DNA of 64,000 nucleotides from Lenzites betulinus. Lineage: Eukaryota; Basidiomycota; Agaricomycetes; Polyporales; Polyporaceae. The position numbers and the translations under genes were made by a program. The DNA is taken from NCBI GenBank assembly GCA_022264855.1, contig JABYQU010000003.1, positions 558,001 to 622,000 of the forward strand, read 5' to 3'. Below, piece by piece: positions 23,061 through 33,590 of the stretch. A model generated the notes under the pieces. That model saw only the letters and a list, made by a program, of their open reading frames with translations, made no database searches and had not been told where the DNA came from. Position 1 is the first letter of the stretch. Every line of letters begins with the position of its first letter.

Positions 23061-24136
23061 ATGTCCTCGTCAATTCTAGTGCAGCGCGTTATCTCGCCCT
23101 CAGGTATGCTTGGTCGAGCTCTTCAAGTTATTTCACGCTTAACCCCACGCCGCGTAGATACACTCGTGGATGATGCGACAAACTTGATGGTTTCTACCAT
23201 GGAAGGAGGTACGGCCCTTGGCTGGACTTTGAACGGAATATGAAGACTGGAACATCTGCCCCCGACGTAGAACCAGCTTCGCTTGCAATGACTGGCGGAG
23301 ATCTCTCAATCTTTCCCCTCCAAGCGCGTGCCATGATCCGCGAGGGTATCATCTGGGGCGAGTTCTGGACAGCAGAGGAGGACGGCGAGCTCGTCGGGTT
23401 CATGACGTGGACGCCGCCAGGTGTCGAGCCAAAGATCCCGTACGTTAAGCTGTCTCCTTTGCGATGCCCACACTAATGATGCTGAGTACTTAGGAAGGAC
23501 GAGCGTGCCAAGATCTACGAGGACTTTCTCGACGCCCTCTCAGATGAAGGCAGGGAATATTGGAGCGCGGTGAGCTATTTTTCGTCTCGTGCATGACGTG
23601 CCTGAGCCTGAAGAATTGCGCGTCTTGTCTCTAGTCTGGGGAACAGTTCCGTGACGTTCTTGCGGAATGCCTCGGAGAGAATGTGCGTATGAATTAACCT
23701 TCCGCTGCAACTGCGTGCGTGGCCCGAGGGGTAACCTGTGTCACTGTGAAGGGGAAAAACGTAGGGTGGTGGCTCCGCTTAGCCATGGTGCGTCCCGACA
23801 GAAAAGGGCGGGGCATAGCTCGCAAGCTCCTCGAACCTATGCGGGAGAAGGTAAGCCCCCGCGGTCAAGTCTTCCGGAAGAGAACGGTGTCTTTGCGATT
23901 AAGGATTGCATCCACGATAGGCCGCAAAACGCAACGAACACATCGCTTGCTCCACCACGACGTCTCTTAATGTGCGTTATGTGATGCATGCGCTACGGAA
24001 CACTGCTGAGCCGTCGCTACGGTTGAAATTACAGGTTACGATTTACCACGCGCTCGGATTCGAACTTCGCGGTTCTCGTACGATGCCCTGCAAGTGGGGA
24101 GACTGGACGCTCTACGTATTGCAAATGCAGTCGTAG
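23061..24136 (+). CDS. GNAT-family N-acetyltransferase
   Basis: Eight exons: 23061-23103, 23158-23208, 23271-23439, 23494-23569, 23635-23682, 23752-23850, 23921-23971 and 24035-24136. All seven introns are 53-70 nt and GT...AG. Predicted 212 residues, the usual size for a single GNAT domain. N-terminal block EPASLAMTGGDLSIFPLQAR, then ELVGFMTWTPPG, then the acetyl-CoA loop in LAMVRPDRKGRGIARKLL (pyrophosphate-binding KGRGIA, about residues 147-152). The domain closes with TTTSLN, then IYHALGFELRGSRTM, then WGDWTLYVLQ. This fits a fungal GNAT subfamily of unknown substrate (small molecule or peptide amine). The splice model restores a continuous GNAT fold, while the unspliced frame is broken many times. 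It converges on the SCAP gene with 263 bp between stops. Confidence 0.85.
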
Positions 24137-24399
24137 GCGTCGTCGCCCCCACACTGTTGGTAGCTATAGAGAGCTTCGCTATACGGTTGTTCGTTCCTAT
24201 CCCGTATGTACAACTGTAGTTGATTGACATCATATCCGTACACTGGGTCCCTGAATGACAGCGAGAATACATAGCATAGCATGATCAAAGAACTCGAGAC
24301 TGCAGTGGTAGGCTAACACGCCACGGTCAATTATACAAAGGACGCGTAAGATACAGATATACATTACTAATCGACGCCGCAGTCCCGCAAGGGGCCAGC

Positions 24400-27300
24400 T
24401 CACTCGGCCTTCGCACTCGCATGCCTACTCTCCTTCGGGGGCTTCGAGGACGGCGCAGATACCTCGTTTCGGCAGTGGAACCTAAATAGGCCGACGGTGT
24501 TCCCGAACCCCGCAACACAAAACCCAGGCGTGCTCAGAAAGGGCGACACCCGGGTGAAGTGCAGACGTGGCACGAGGTTCTTGCGTCTCGGAATGCCGCC
24601 CAAGCGTCCCGCACCAAACGCCTCGTCCTTCCGATATCGTGGCGACGGCGGTTCGCTGCTCAGCGCGATGAGCGGCGACGCCTGCAGCCGGCCCTCCGCG
24701 GGGTCGAACGTCCACAGCTCCCACCTCTCGAGCGACGCCGCGCTCAGCCCGCCGGCCTGCTCGCCCAGCCCCTGGCGCGTCTTTGGGTCGTGGTTCGAGC
24801 GTTTCGTGGGCGACGACGGACGCGCGCGCCTGCGGATGCCGACGATCTTGTCGAGGCCGACGTCCCAGCTGCCGCGCTCGACGGTCGCGTCCGCGACGCG
24901 CACGACGACGAGGCTCTGCCAGATCGACGGCTGCGGGTGGGATGCGAGGAAGCTTGATGCAGGCGTGACGTCTTGCGGCCCGATCGGCGTCTCGTACTCG
25001 ACGTAGTCCGCCGCGTTGAGGAAGAATGCCTCCGCGCCGCGCCGTAGGCCGTCCTTCTCCGATGCGCGCCGCGAGTGCACGCCGTGCCCGGATACGGGAA
25101 AGTCGGTTGGGGGCGTCGAGGACACTGAGGGCATGCGTGAGCGCGGGCGGGGGGTGTTCGAGCCAGACCCGACCGACGCGGTGCTCCCACTTCGTGATCG
25201 GAGCGTCAGTAGACTTGAGCGCGGGGCTTGTTGTGGAAGATTGCGTGGGCAGGAGCATCGTCGTGTCGGTAGGTTCAAGTACGCCCGGTAGAACTGGACG
25301 ATGTGACCGACGGAGAACGTGATAGAAAAGTTCTCGATCGGGAGCTCCCCGCACGTCGTGCACGTCGCCGTATTCACGGGAGAGATCTTCAGGCTGTTGA
25401 TGTCTCCGAACGGGCCTTCGAGGATGAATAGACACTCGCGCGTGTCCAGGTCCCAAAGAGAGATCGCACCCGCTTGTGTCGCTGCGCCCAGTATCATCCG
25501 TTTGGCGCCGTCAAGCTCGACACTACACAGGTGTGCTCTTGAGACAAGGTCTGCAGGGTTACCGGCAGAGATAACGCAGTCCCCTACGAACAGAGGGTCC
25601 GAGCGCTCGACGTTGCATAACTCCAGCATCCCATCGTCGAGGCAGAAGCCAACCAGCAAGCGTCCGTCCGCTTGAATGGGAAGGAGCATAGATTTCACCA
25701 CGGACGCGGCTCGCGATGGCGTTACGTAGCGGGGATTTGAAATGGATAAGATATCCCACTCGACGACCGCTCCGTTTTCATAGGCTGCGTAGAGGTGACA
25801 CGAGAGCTCTGACGGGTCCGCGGTACGCCTGGATGCCCCATCAGAAGCGAACTTGAGCGAACCTGTGAAGTATATGCCCGTGACGCCGGACGTCAGGTGT
25901 TCAAGGCGGAAAAGCGGGAGAGGCTTGATCTGGTCCTTTCCGATGAGGAAAACTGCAATCGTTCCGGAAGCTGTACCTGCAGCGCACACGTCGCCAGCAT
26001 CACTTACAGCGATAGCTGTGAGCGTCGTCGATGCGGAGGGCATGCTGGTTCCACCGAGGAGGAAGGTCGAGGTGTCCACAGCCACATGCGATTGGGTGTC
26101 CGTCCGCCAGATGACGAACTCGTTTTGCAAGCCGACCGTTGCGATGACCTTCCCGTCTCGGCTGGTAGCAATGAGGTCCACGTCTGTTGCGAACGCCCGG
26201 GGTAAGGTGCTGAAAGATATAGTGTCTTCAACCGAGGACGGCTCCTCTGTGATGAGAGATTCAGGCTCTGCAGCATGGCGCTGCGATTCGAGTAGTTCCG
26301 CGTCCTTCAGTAGGTACAGCAGCAAGCCATAGAGTAGGACGGTCGTGATAGTGATAGGCATGACGAAGAACTTCACCAGCCATACCAAGGGGCGCGTGGT
26401 CCTGGTCCACAAACGAGAAACACGAGAGGTGCGGGCACGGGGGGGTTTATCAGCATCAGCGGGATAGTCGTCCAAGACCTGTTTCTTTTCGGATTCGCCG
26501 AGTACGAGGATAGTCGGTGACTCCATGCGAATGTGAATAAGGGTGTCGCCCGCGGGGTTAAGGGTTTGCCATATGTGCTGAGCAGTAGAGGCATTGTCCA
26601 ATGGTGCGCTGTGAGTCTTCGAGAGCTGAGAAAGGGCGTTACGCGCAGAGTGGGGCTTTACTGTTCGTTTGCTGCCGATTGCTTGTGGCGACGTCGCGTA
26701 ATAGAGTGTTGCAGTGATGGCGAGCAGCTGTAGCGACGTTAAACATATGATACTACGAGCAGCACGCGCTGACGCCTTACCAGTAATAAGCTGATGTTCT
26801 TGGACGGCTTGCCACGGACGAGGCCCTTGAGCGCAGCCCAGAGTGAACCTGCCTTCGTATGAGATGGTTGCACAGTGGTTTTTCGCGGGTCAGACACAAC
26901 GGTTGGTGTGAGATTTGCATTCTGGCGCAAGAGTTCGTCAAGCTATGGGTCACACGTTAGTCAAATATTCGGTAGAAGCGTATGTAGTCACTCGCCTCAA
27001 GGCGCTGGATATCAATGGATACTACTGTCACGAAGAACGTGTGCACTAAAAACCAGTGTGCAACGAGGACGACGATCGAGAACGCGCAAAATTGCCGGAT
27101 CGCACCCGAGGACAAGCCCGCGATGACTCCAAGGACAGAGTTGTACGACACCACCTTGAGTGTGTTAGACGTCCCGGCGTGACTCAACCCCTGGGCGATG
27201 CGTTCCTTGACTGGTAGAGATATCGACGTCCTCACTACCGCGTCGACCTGTTAGAGTATTGTGAGATGGCACGGTCCACGAGGAGATAATTGACATCACG

Positions 27301-28534
27301 TACTATGCTGTACATGTTTTCGACCCCTATGAACAGCACGATGATAGGGAAGAGTTCCGCAGGCACCATCGTCACCCGGAATCCTACCAGGGCGCAAACG
27401 CTAACACTCGTGATCGTGCTGACAACGATCTCAACAATGCCGGTGAAAGCTAGACCCAAACGTGAGTGCACCATATCTAGCCGCCGGAACAGCAGGAAGC
27501 AGTAGACCGCGAATGCGGTATAAGCCACGTAGGAGAAAAGCGAAAGGATGGAGAACCGGGGTAACAGAGAAACGTTCTTCTGATACTGATGTAGGCGTTA
27601 AACATTGCACTAACAATATATGTGAGGTGAACGAACGTACCTCAAGCGCGACCAGATGAGGCTCCTGAGCGAGTACGACCAATTCCCCAGCGTCACCACC
27701 CGCGTCTTCGAGGGCGTGTAGCCACTGAAAGCGCCGCTCCTTCCCGAAGCAATCTTTCTCCGGGAAGAAGTATGTCAGCACAAGGAACATCGCGGCGTCA
27801 AAGTGGTTGGAAGTGGGGTCATGCAGCTCACGCCCGGCGAGGACCATCTCCGGCGTGATCGGAACCCCGGCCACAGAGATGTTCTGCGCAAGATTGAGCG
27901 TATCCAAGATGCTGTCGTCCGCTATGAGGGTCTGTTCGTCGTAGTCCCAGAACGCAGAGGGACTGAGCGAGAAGCACGCGCCCTGCCGGGTGCGCAAGCA
28001 GGGGATGCCGCGGTCGGCCATAGCGTCTGCGATACGGCGTTCCAGCTTTAGCGTGGCGAGCAGCGTGTCCTTGTCTAGAGCCCCCAGCCCGTCTTCCGCG
28101 GAAACGCCGCCAACGAGAACACGCTCCTCGCGCAATATGCCCTCCATGCCGCAGCGCGCCCGGGCAACCGAGTCTGCCCGAACGCGCAAGGCAGAATCAC
28201 CCTCCCACAGATGTTGCAGATCATGTTGCGCAAAGTAGCTTGAGATATCGTCCGGAGTCAAGAAGGAGTCCAGCACGCGGAGACTGAAGCCGGCGAAGTA
28301 CTGGGTCTGGGAAGAGTAGTAGCTGGCGATGGCGGGGAAGAGAAGGGAGGTGATCACGACCGAAGAGACGAGGATGAGGCGGATTTGGTGCGTTGCACAG
28401 TGACTACAAGACGGATAGATGAGACGAGAACGAGCAAGAGAGGTATGGGATACGCACATGCCGAAGCGGTAGAAGAAGCGGGTCCCCAGCAGCCGCGCAC
28501 GCTGTACCAACGTCCCCAAAGGGGCGTGCATCAT
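24400..28534 (-). CDS. scp1: SREBP cleavage-activating protein (sterol-sensing SCAP homologue)
   Basis: Six exons: 28534-28458, 28403-27641, 27579-27295, 27247-26996, 26942-26781 and 26727-24400; 1288 residues. SCAP is an ER multispanning protein that senses sterols and escorts the SREBP transcription factor to Golgi proteases; in fungi it links sterol and oxygen levels to ergosterol genes. The N-terminus has the fungal RFGIHCATHQIRLIL block leading into the first membrane segment, then a luminal loop. A sterol-sensing domain follows at about residues 281-460, with hydrophobic helices and landmarks such as VENMYSIVRD, AGTSNTLKV and VLVAHWFLVHTFFV ahead of SIDIQRLE. The large last exon carries another membrane helix and a C-terminal WD40-type propeller (GAISLWDLDTRECLFILEG; GNTVGLFRFHC). 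Intron 4 (26943-26995) is GC-AG: GAG|GCGAGT...CATAG. Start: the first ATG of MMHAPLG; the in-frame codon upstream is TTG. Its upstream region holds the inverted dimer. Confidence 0.92.
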
Positions 28535-28914
28535 TATGTACAATCTCTAGAATGTCCTTTCGCCCGGCAAGCGTCGCGAGTGTTCTTATAAGTCTGCGGA
28601 ACCTGGCGGACAGGAGTCGGGTAGTCAGTGTGAGTGCAAGACGTTCTGTGCTAGTGAAGACGCACCGGGTTGGCAAGGCCGCTAGTTTAGGCTTGTTCAA
28701 TAAAAAGACAAGATGAGTTTAGACGTTCAAACGTTCATGGCGGAGCTTGGTCAAGCGGAGGAACTGCTGATGTCTTCGCGCGCTCGAGCTCGAGGTGGCG
28801 GGCCCGGAACAGTATAGTATAGGCGCCCGCGTCTGATTGGCTGCGAATCAGTAACAAGTAGAAGAGTTTGAGCACATTATATACTTTTAGTCCCAAATGC
28901 AGGTAGTATCTAGA
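28535..28914. promoter_or_regulatory. upstream region of scp1, cut off by the inverted dimer
   Basis: 380 bp between the scp1 start and the left edge of the inverted element. No open frame of note. Together with 32093-32268 it would have formed a divergent promoter of roughly 560 bp for scp1 and pdx1 before the insertion. This is an inference from the geometry. Confidence 0.5.
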
Positions 28915-28915
28915 G

Positions 28916-30499
28916 TATGAGGGGTCCCCGCGGACAAAAGTATTCGCGTGCGGACAAAACTATTCGACTTCAGAATCCGATTTCGCGGCACCGGAATTCC
29001 ACTTCGGGACAACGATTGACGCGGGCGCTTCATATTCAGAACCGCAATTCACTTTCGTTTTCCTACTTCGACCACCATGGCCTTGCTTTCGGACACATCA
29101 GGGACGTGAAGAAGCTACTAGACATGTGCCAAACGATGCATATGAGAGAACATATGACGTCACGACGTCACGACACCCTTGCGAGCCGCTGGGCGACATC
29201 CCTGGACACTGTGCACATATCAAGTACTGTGTATGTAAGACTATATATTTTTTCACTCATACCGAAGGCCTGGAGTTGTGCTATTGTAAAATACTAGCCA
29301 TGAGTGTAGTATACCTATAGTATACTAAGTAGTTGACATACATAGTCAAAAGCGAAGCTGGGTCGCTAGTAAGTATAGTAACAGTCCAGCCGGATAAGTT
29401 ATTATAAGTAAGACTTGATCAAAACCGGTCAACCGATGGAACGTACTACTGCTAGCCGTACAAAGATCTTCATATCTATATCATGAATGTAACAGGTGGG
29501 TTACCTTTAGGATCAGAGATGAAACGAGCAATACAGCAAGAATAGGACTGGAGCGCAGGCGAAGGAACCAGAGCAAGTTTGTGAATAGCACAGAAAGAGT
29601 AGAGAGAGAGGGCGTTAAGGTAGCCTGAGGCCGATCTTGATGAGTGTTGGTTGTACAAGCATGCAAGCAATGTAAAGTATATAAGAAGATAGAATAGATA
29701 GTGCCTGTAACTTGGGCTGCGTGAGGAAGACGGCATGCCGAGTGGGTATATACTGATGCAGTACGAGACGAGACAAGTACCTCGTTTGTGTGTCGGGCGC
29801 GGTCTAACACAAAATAGGTAAGTAAGGGGTATGGTATATCACTATGATTCTGACTAGAGTGGCCGTGAGGATATTGTGTATGAGCAACCCGGATGTGATC
29901 TTTACAACAGCATAAGCCTGCGGGGGCGGTCTTGCTCGGCTGGTAGTAGGAGTACTGTGTATATACTCTGTAACAGCGGTGTAGTACTTGCTTACGTGTA
30001 TTATAGACCACCTTCGGGGCCACTATCAGTCTGGCGTAATACCACCAATGACTCGTACTATACTGACCGACATCATGTGAACTGCGAATCGCAGTCTGTC
30101 AGATCATGATACCTTGGTTGTTATCATTCTTAGAAGCCGTACCTTGCAATAAATCATAGAATAGAATGGCTAGCGTGGACGAGAACTATTCTACAAGCTA
30201 GCTAGCAGTAGGACGTACCGCGGTGTAGCATGCGAGTTCCAACATTTAATTGTTACGGTCAGCCTGCAGTAACGGTCAGAGTACTTGTTGGCGCCGACTA
30301 AGCACCCCGAGAGGAGCGCCCGTCCGGCCCGGTGTCCCGAATCGGAAGTCGTGCCCCGAAATGAACTTGGCGTCCCGAAATGGAATAAACACGCCACGAA
30401 ACCAAATTATAAAGTTAAAATAGTGTTTTCAAAACACAGCGCTGAATTGAACCCTTCGAAACGAAGTGAAGAGGGTTTTGTCCGCTGGCGCCCGTCATA
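28916..30499 (+). mobile_element. left arm of inverted dimer (non-autonomous TIR element)
   Basis: Left copy. The outer terminal repeat (28915-28940) contains GCGGACAAAA, which is repeated once more at 28950-28959 as GCGGACAAAACTATTCG. The inner terminal repeat is its imperfect inverse, ending at 30499-30500. Confidence 0.8.
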
Positions 30500-30507
30500 C
30501 CCTCTAG
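30500..30507. other. 8-nt spacer between the two arms
   Basis: Sequence ccctctag. Its complement, ctagaggg, equals the 8 nt obtained by joining the two outer flanks (ctagag on the left, agaggg on the right) with their shared 4-nt AGAG counted once. Confidence 0.7.
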
Positions 30508-32091
30508 TATGACGGGCGCCAGCGGACAAAACCCTCTTCACTTCGTTTCGAAGGGTTCAATTCAGCGCTGTGTTTTGAAAACACTATTTTAACTTTATAA
30601 TTTGGTTTCGTGGCGTGTTTATTCCATTTCGGGACGCCAAGTTCATTTCGGGGCACGACTTCCGATTCGGGACACCGGGCCGGACGGGCGCTCCTCTCGG
30701 GGTGCTTAGTCGGCGCCAACAAGTACTCTGACCGTTACTGCAGGCTGACCGTAACAATTAAATGTTGGAACTCGCATGCTACACCGCGGTACGTCCTACT
30801 GCTAGCTAGCTTGTAGAATAGTTCTCGTCCACGCTAGCCATTCTATTCTATGATTTATTGCAAGGTACGGCTTCTAAGAATGATAACAACCAAGGTATCA
30901 TGATCTGACAGACTGCGATTCGCAGTTCACATGATGTCGGTCAGTATAGTACGAGTCATTGGTGGTATTACGCCAGACTGATAGTGGCCCCGAAGGTGGT
31001 CTATAATACACGTAAGCAAGTACTACACCGCTGTTACAGAGTATATACACAGTACTCCTACTACCAGCCGAGCAAGACCGCCCCCGCAGGCTTATGCTGT
31101 TGTAAAGATCACATCCGGGTTGCTTATACACAATATCCTCACGGCCACTCTAGTCAGAATCATAGTGATATACCATACCCCTTACTTACCTATTTTGTGT
31201 TAGACCGCGCCCGACACACAAACGAGGTACTTGTCTCGTCTCGTACTGCATCAGTATATACCCACTCGGCATGCCGTCTTCCTCACGCAGCCCAAGTTAC
31301 AGGCACTATCTATTCTATCTTCTTATATACTTTACATTGCTTGCATGCTTGTACAACCAACACTCATCAAGATCGGCCTCAGGCTACCTTAACGCCCTCT
31401 CTCTCTACTCTTTCTGTGCTATTCACAAACTTGCTCTGGTTCCTTCGCCTGCGCTCCAGTCCTATTCTTGCTGTATTGCTCGTTTCATCTCTGATCCTAA
31501 AGGTAACCCACCTGTTACATTCATGATATAGATATGAAGATCTTTGTACGGCTAGCAGTAGTACGTTCCATCGGTTGACCGGTTTTGATCAAGTCTTACT
31601 TATAATAACTTATCCGGCTGGACTGTTACTATACTTACTAGCGACCCAGCTTCGCTTTTGACTATGTATGTCAACTACTTAGTATACTATAGGTATACTA
31701 CACTCATGGCTAGTATTTTACAATAGCACAACTCCAGGCCTTCGGTATGAGTGAAAAAATATATAGTCTTACATACACAGTACTTGATATGTGCACAGTG
31801 TCCAGGGATGTCGCCCAGCGGCTCGCAAGGGTGTCGTGACGTCGTGACGTCATATGTTCTCTCATATGCATCGTTTGGCACATGTCTAGTAGCTTCTTCA
31901 CGTCCCTGATGTGTCCGAAAGCAAGGCCATGGTGGTCGAAGTAGGAAAACGAAAGTGAATTGCGGTTCTGAATATGAAGCGCCCGCGTCAATCGTTGTCC
32001 CGAAGTGGAATTCCGGTGCCGCGAAATCGGATTCTGAAGTCGAATAGTTTTGTCCGCACGCGAATACTTTTGTCCGCGGGGACCCCTCATA
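30508..32091 (-). mobile_element. right arm of inverted dimer
   Basis: Mirror copy of 28916-30499. A single transition (31125) distinguishes it, as far as I could compare by eye. Confidence 0.8.
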
Positions 32092-32092
32092 A

Positions 32093-32268
32093 GAGGGACA
32101 GATATTGTCCTCCTGAGGTATGTTGTGAAAGCGGCGAGGAGATTCAATATTACAATTCGAGTCGGACATTGAGGTCACGTGGCAGGGACTCCGGCATCCG
32201 CCGATTAAACGCCCAATAGTACTGGGTAGCGTCACGACTTCCGTTTCGAAACGACCGTACGACTCAAA
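32093..32268 (+). promoter_or_regulatory. upstream region of pdx1
   Basis: 176 bp of unique sequence between the right edge of the inverted dimer and the pdx1 ATG. It is short enough that core promoter elements of pdx1 must lie here or inside the element. No TATA box is obvious. Confidence 0.45.
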
Positions 32269-33437
32269 ATGTACTCCCTCCACCACCTCTCCAAGGCTGC
32301 ACGGTGCGCGTCGTCAAGTAGGCGATGTAAGTTCTATAAAATGAAAGGCTTCGCGTGTCTGTAGGCTGATGAAATGAGTTAGGGATGCAGACCACCGCGG
32401 CGCGAGGCGCGATCTCCAAGTTCGCGATGCCCGCTATGTCCCCGACAATGACTGAGGGCGGAATCGCGTCCTGGAAGTTGAAGGAGGGAGACACATTTGC
32501 TGCGGGCGATGTTCTGCTTGAGATTGTATGTGTCATGCCACCGCCTGACGGCGCAAGACCATTCATTAACATACATTGGCTGTAGGAGACGGACAAGGCC
32601 ACCATTGACGTCGAAGCCCAGGATGATGGTGTGCTCGGGAAGATCATCGTGCGTAGTGCTAAATGCTATGTGTATGTTGTATTGCGCTCAGACGCGATGC
32701 AACGTAGTCACCTGACGGCACAAAAGGCGTCCCTGTAGGCAAGACCATCGCTCTCCTCGCGGAAGAAGGCGACGACATCTCCAACCTCGAAGTCCCCGCA
32801 GACGAGCCTGCGCCTTCACAGCCGTCCCCGTCCCCGTCCCCACCGGCGTCCACCTCAGCGCCCACCTCGCAGCCCCCCACGACCAGCGCAAAGAAGTCGC
32901 CATCCGCGCCTCCCTCTGAGTCGCACGTGCCGCAAACCTCGCACCCGCTCTTCCCCTCAGTTCTCCGCCTCATCCAGGAGCACAACATCGCGACCGGTGA
33001 CATTGAGAAAATTGCGGGCACGGGTGTGCGCGGGATGCTCACCAAGGGCGACGTGCTCGCGCATCTCGGGCTCGCATCCTCCCCGACAGGCACCTTCCAC
33101 GAGACGCCCGCCCCCGACGCGAAGACGGATAAATCGACGGGCGCGAAGAAGGACGCGGTTGCTCCCCCTCTGGACGGCCCGTCCCTCCGCCGGCTCATCG
33201 TGGGCAGCATGCTCGACGCGTCCACCAAGGCGCGCGCTGCCGCAGGTATGTTGGACTTGGTGAGCGTATGGAGCGGAGAACTTATGGCGCGTGGTAGTAC
33301 CGAAAGTGGCAGCCGACTTCGACTCAATCATCGCGGACTACCTGCCCTCTGGGAAGACGACGCCCGTGGCGACGCTTGCGCCCGCTTCGCCAGCGAAGCC
33401 CAAGACCAGTTCCGACTTCATCGACGGCTTGATTTGA
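32269..33437 (+). CDS. pdx1: pyruvate dehydrogenase complex protein X (E3-binding component)
   Basis: Five exons: 32269-32326, 32383-32525, 32586-32648, 32708-33245 and 33298-33437; 313 residues. It tethers dihydrolipoamide dehydrogenase to the mitochondrial pyruvate dehydrogenase core. Residues 1-25 are a basic, hydroxylated presequence. A biotinyl/lipoyl domain follows (FAMPAMSPTMTEGGIASWKL), with the lipoylated lysine in ETDKATIDVEA at about residue 71. A Pro/Ser/Thr-rich linker comes next, then a peripheral-subunit-binding domain at about 165-210 (HPLFPSVLRLIQEHNI; GTGVRGMLTKGDVLAHLG). The 2-oxoacid acyltransferase catalytic domain of E2 is absent, and the ending FDSIIADYLPSGK is typical of fungal PDX1. 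In the first intron, GTAAGT at 32327 was preferred over GTAGGC at 32318; both keep frame. It converges on rad1 with 153 bp between stops. Confidence 0.9.
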
Positions 33438-33590
33438 TGTACATTCCGCTTGCACTAATAGACTTTTACTCTACAATGCGAATAAAACAGACCGGTTTGG
33501 AGATGCACATGCAGCAAGAAATACACGAGAACTATGGATACAGCATCGCCTTCCAAGCGATTTCCCAGGACGAAATGTGATCGCCGTAAA

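Larger units (their letters stand above)
28915..32092. mobile_element. 3.2-kb head-to-head inverted dimer of a TIR element
   Basis: 28916-30500 is the reverse complement of 30507-32091. The only difference I found by eye is 29882 (G) against 31125 (T, where C is expected). Unique sequence resumes abruptly at both ends, so this is not a mirrored read of the locus. Each arm has imperfect terminal inverted repeats of about 25 bp. The left outer end (from 28915, gtatgaggggtccccgcgga...) and the inner end read outward (gtatgacgggcgccagcgga...) match at 21 of 25 positions and share the core GCGGACAAAA. Subterminal copies of a TTCGGGACA-like motif lie at 29003-29011 and, inverted, at 30334-30383. 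The arms carry no transposase; the largest frames have no family resemblance and start at GTG. Best read as two copies of a non-autonomous DNA transposon joined head to head; superfamily not assigned. Confidence 0.85.

Noticed and set aside
24050..24066. tRNA B-box-like GGATTCGAAC on the + strand
   Set aside because: It lies in the conserved GNAT motif ALGFELRG and the surrounding sequence does not fold into a tRNA cloverleaf.
29481..31526. Mirrored 180-codon frames in the inverted dimer
   Set aside because: The first codon is GTG, the sequence matches no family, and the two copies exist only because the arms are repeated. No transposase motif.
28915..32092. Palindrome as an assembly artefact from a fold-back read
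   Set aside because: Flanking sequence is unique on each side and the arms end at terminal repeats; a fold-back read would mirror the flanks as well. Not fully excluded without reads.
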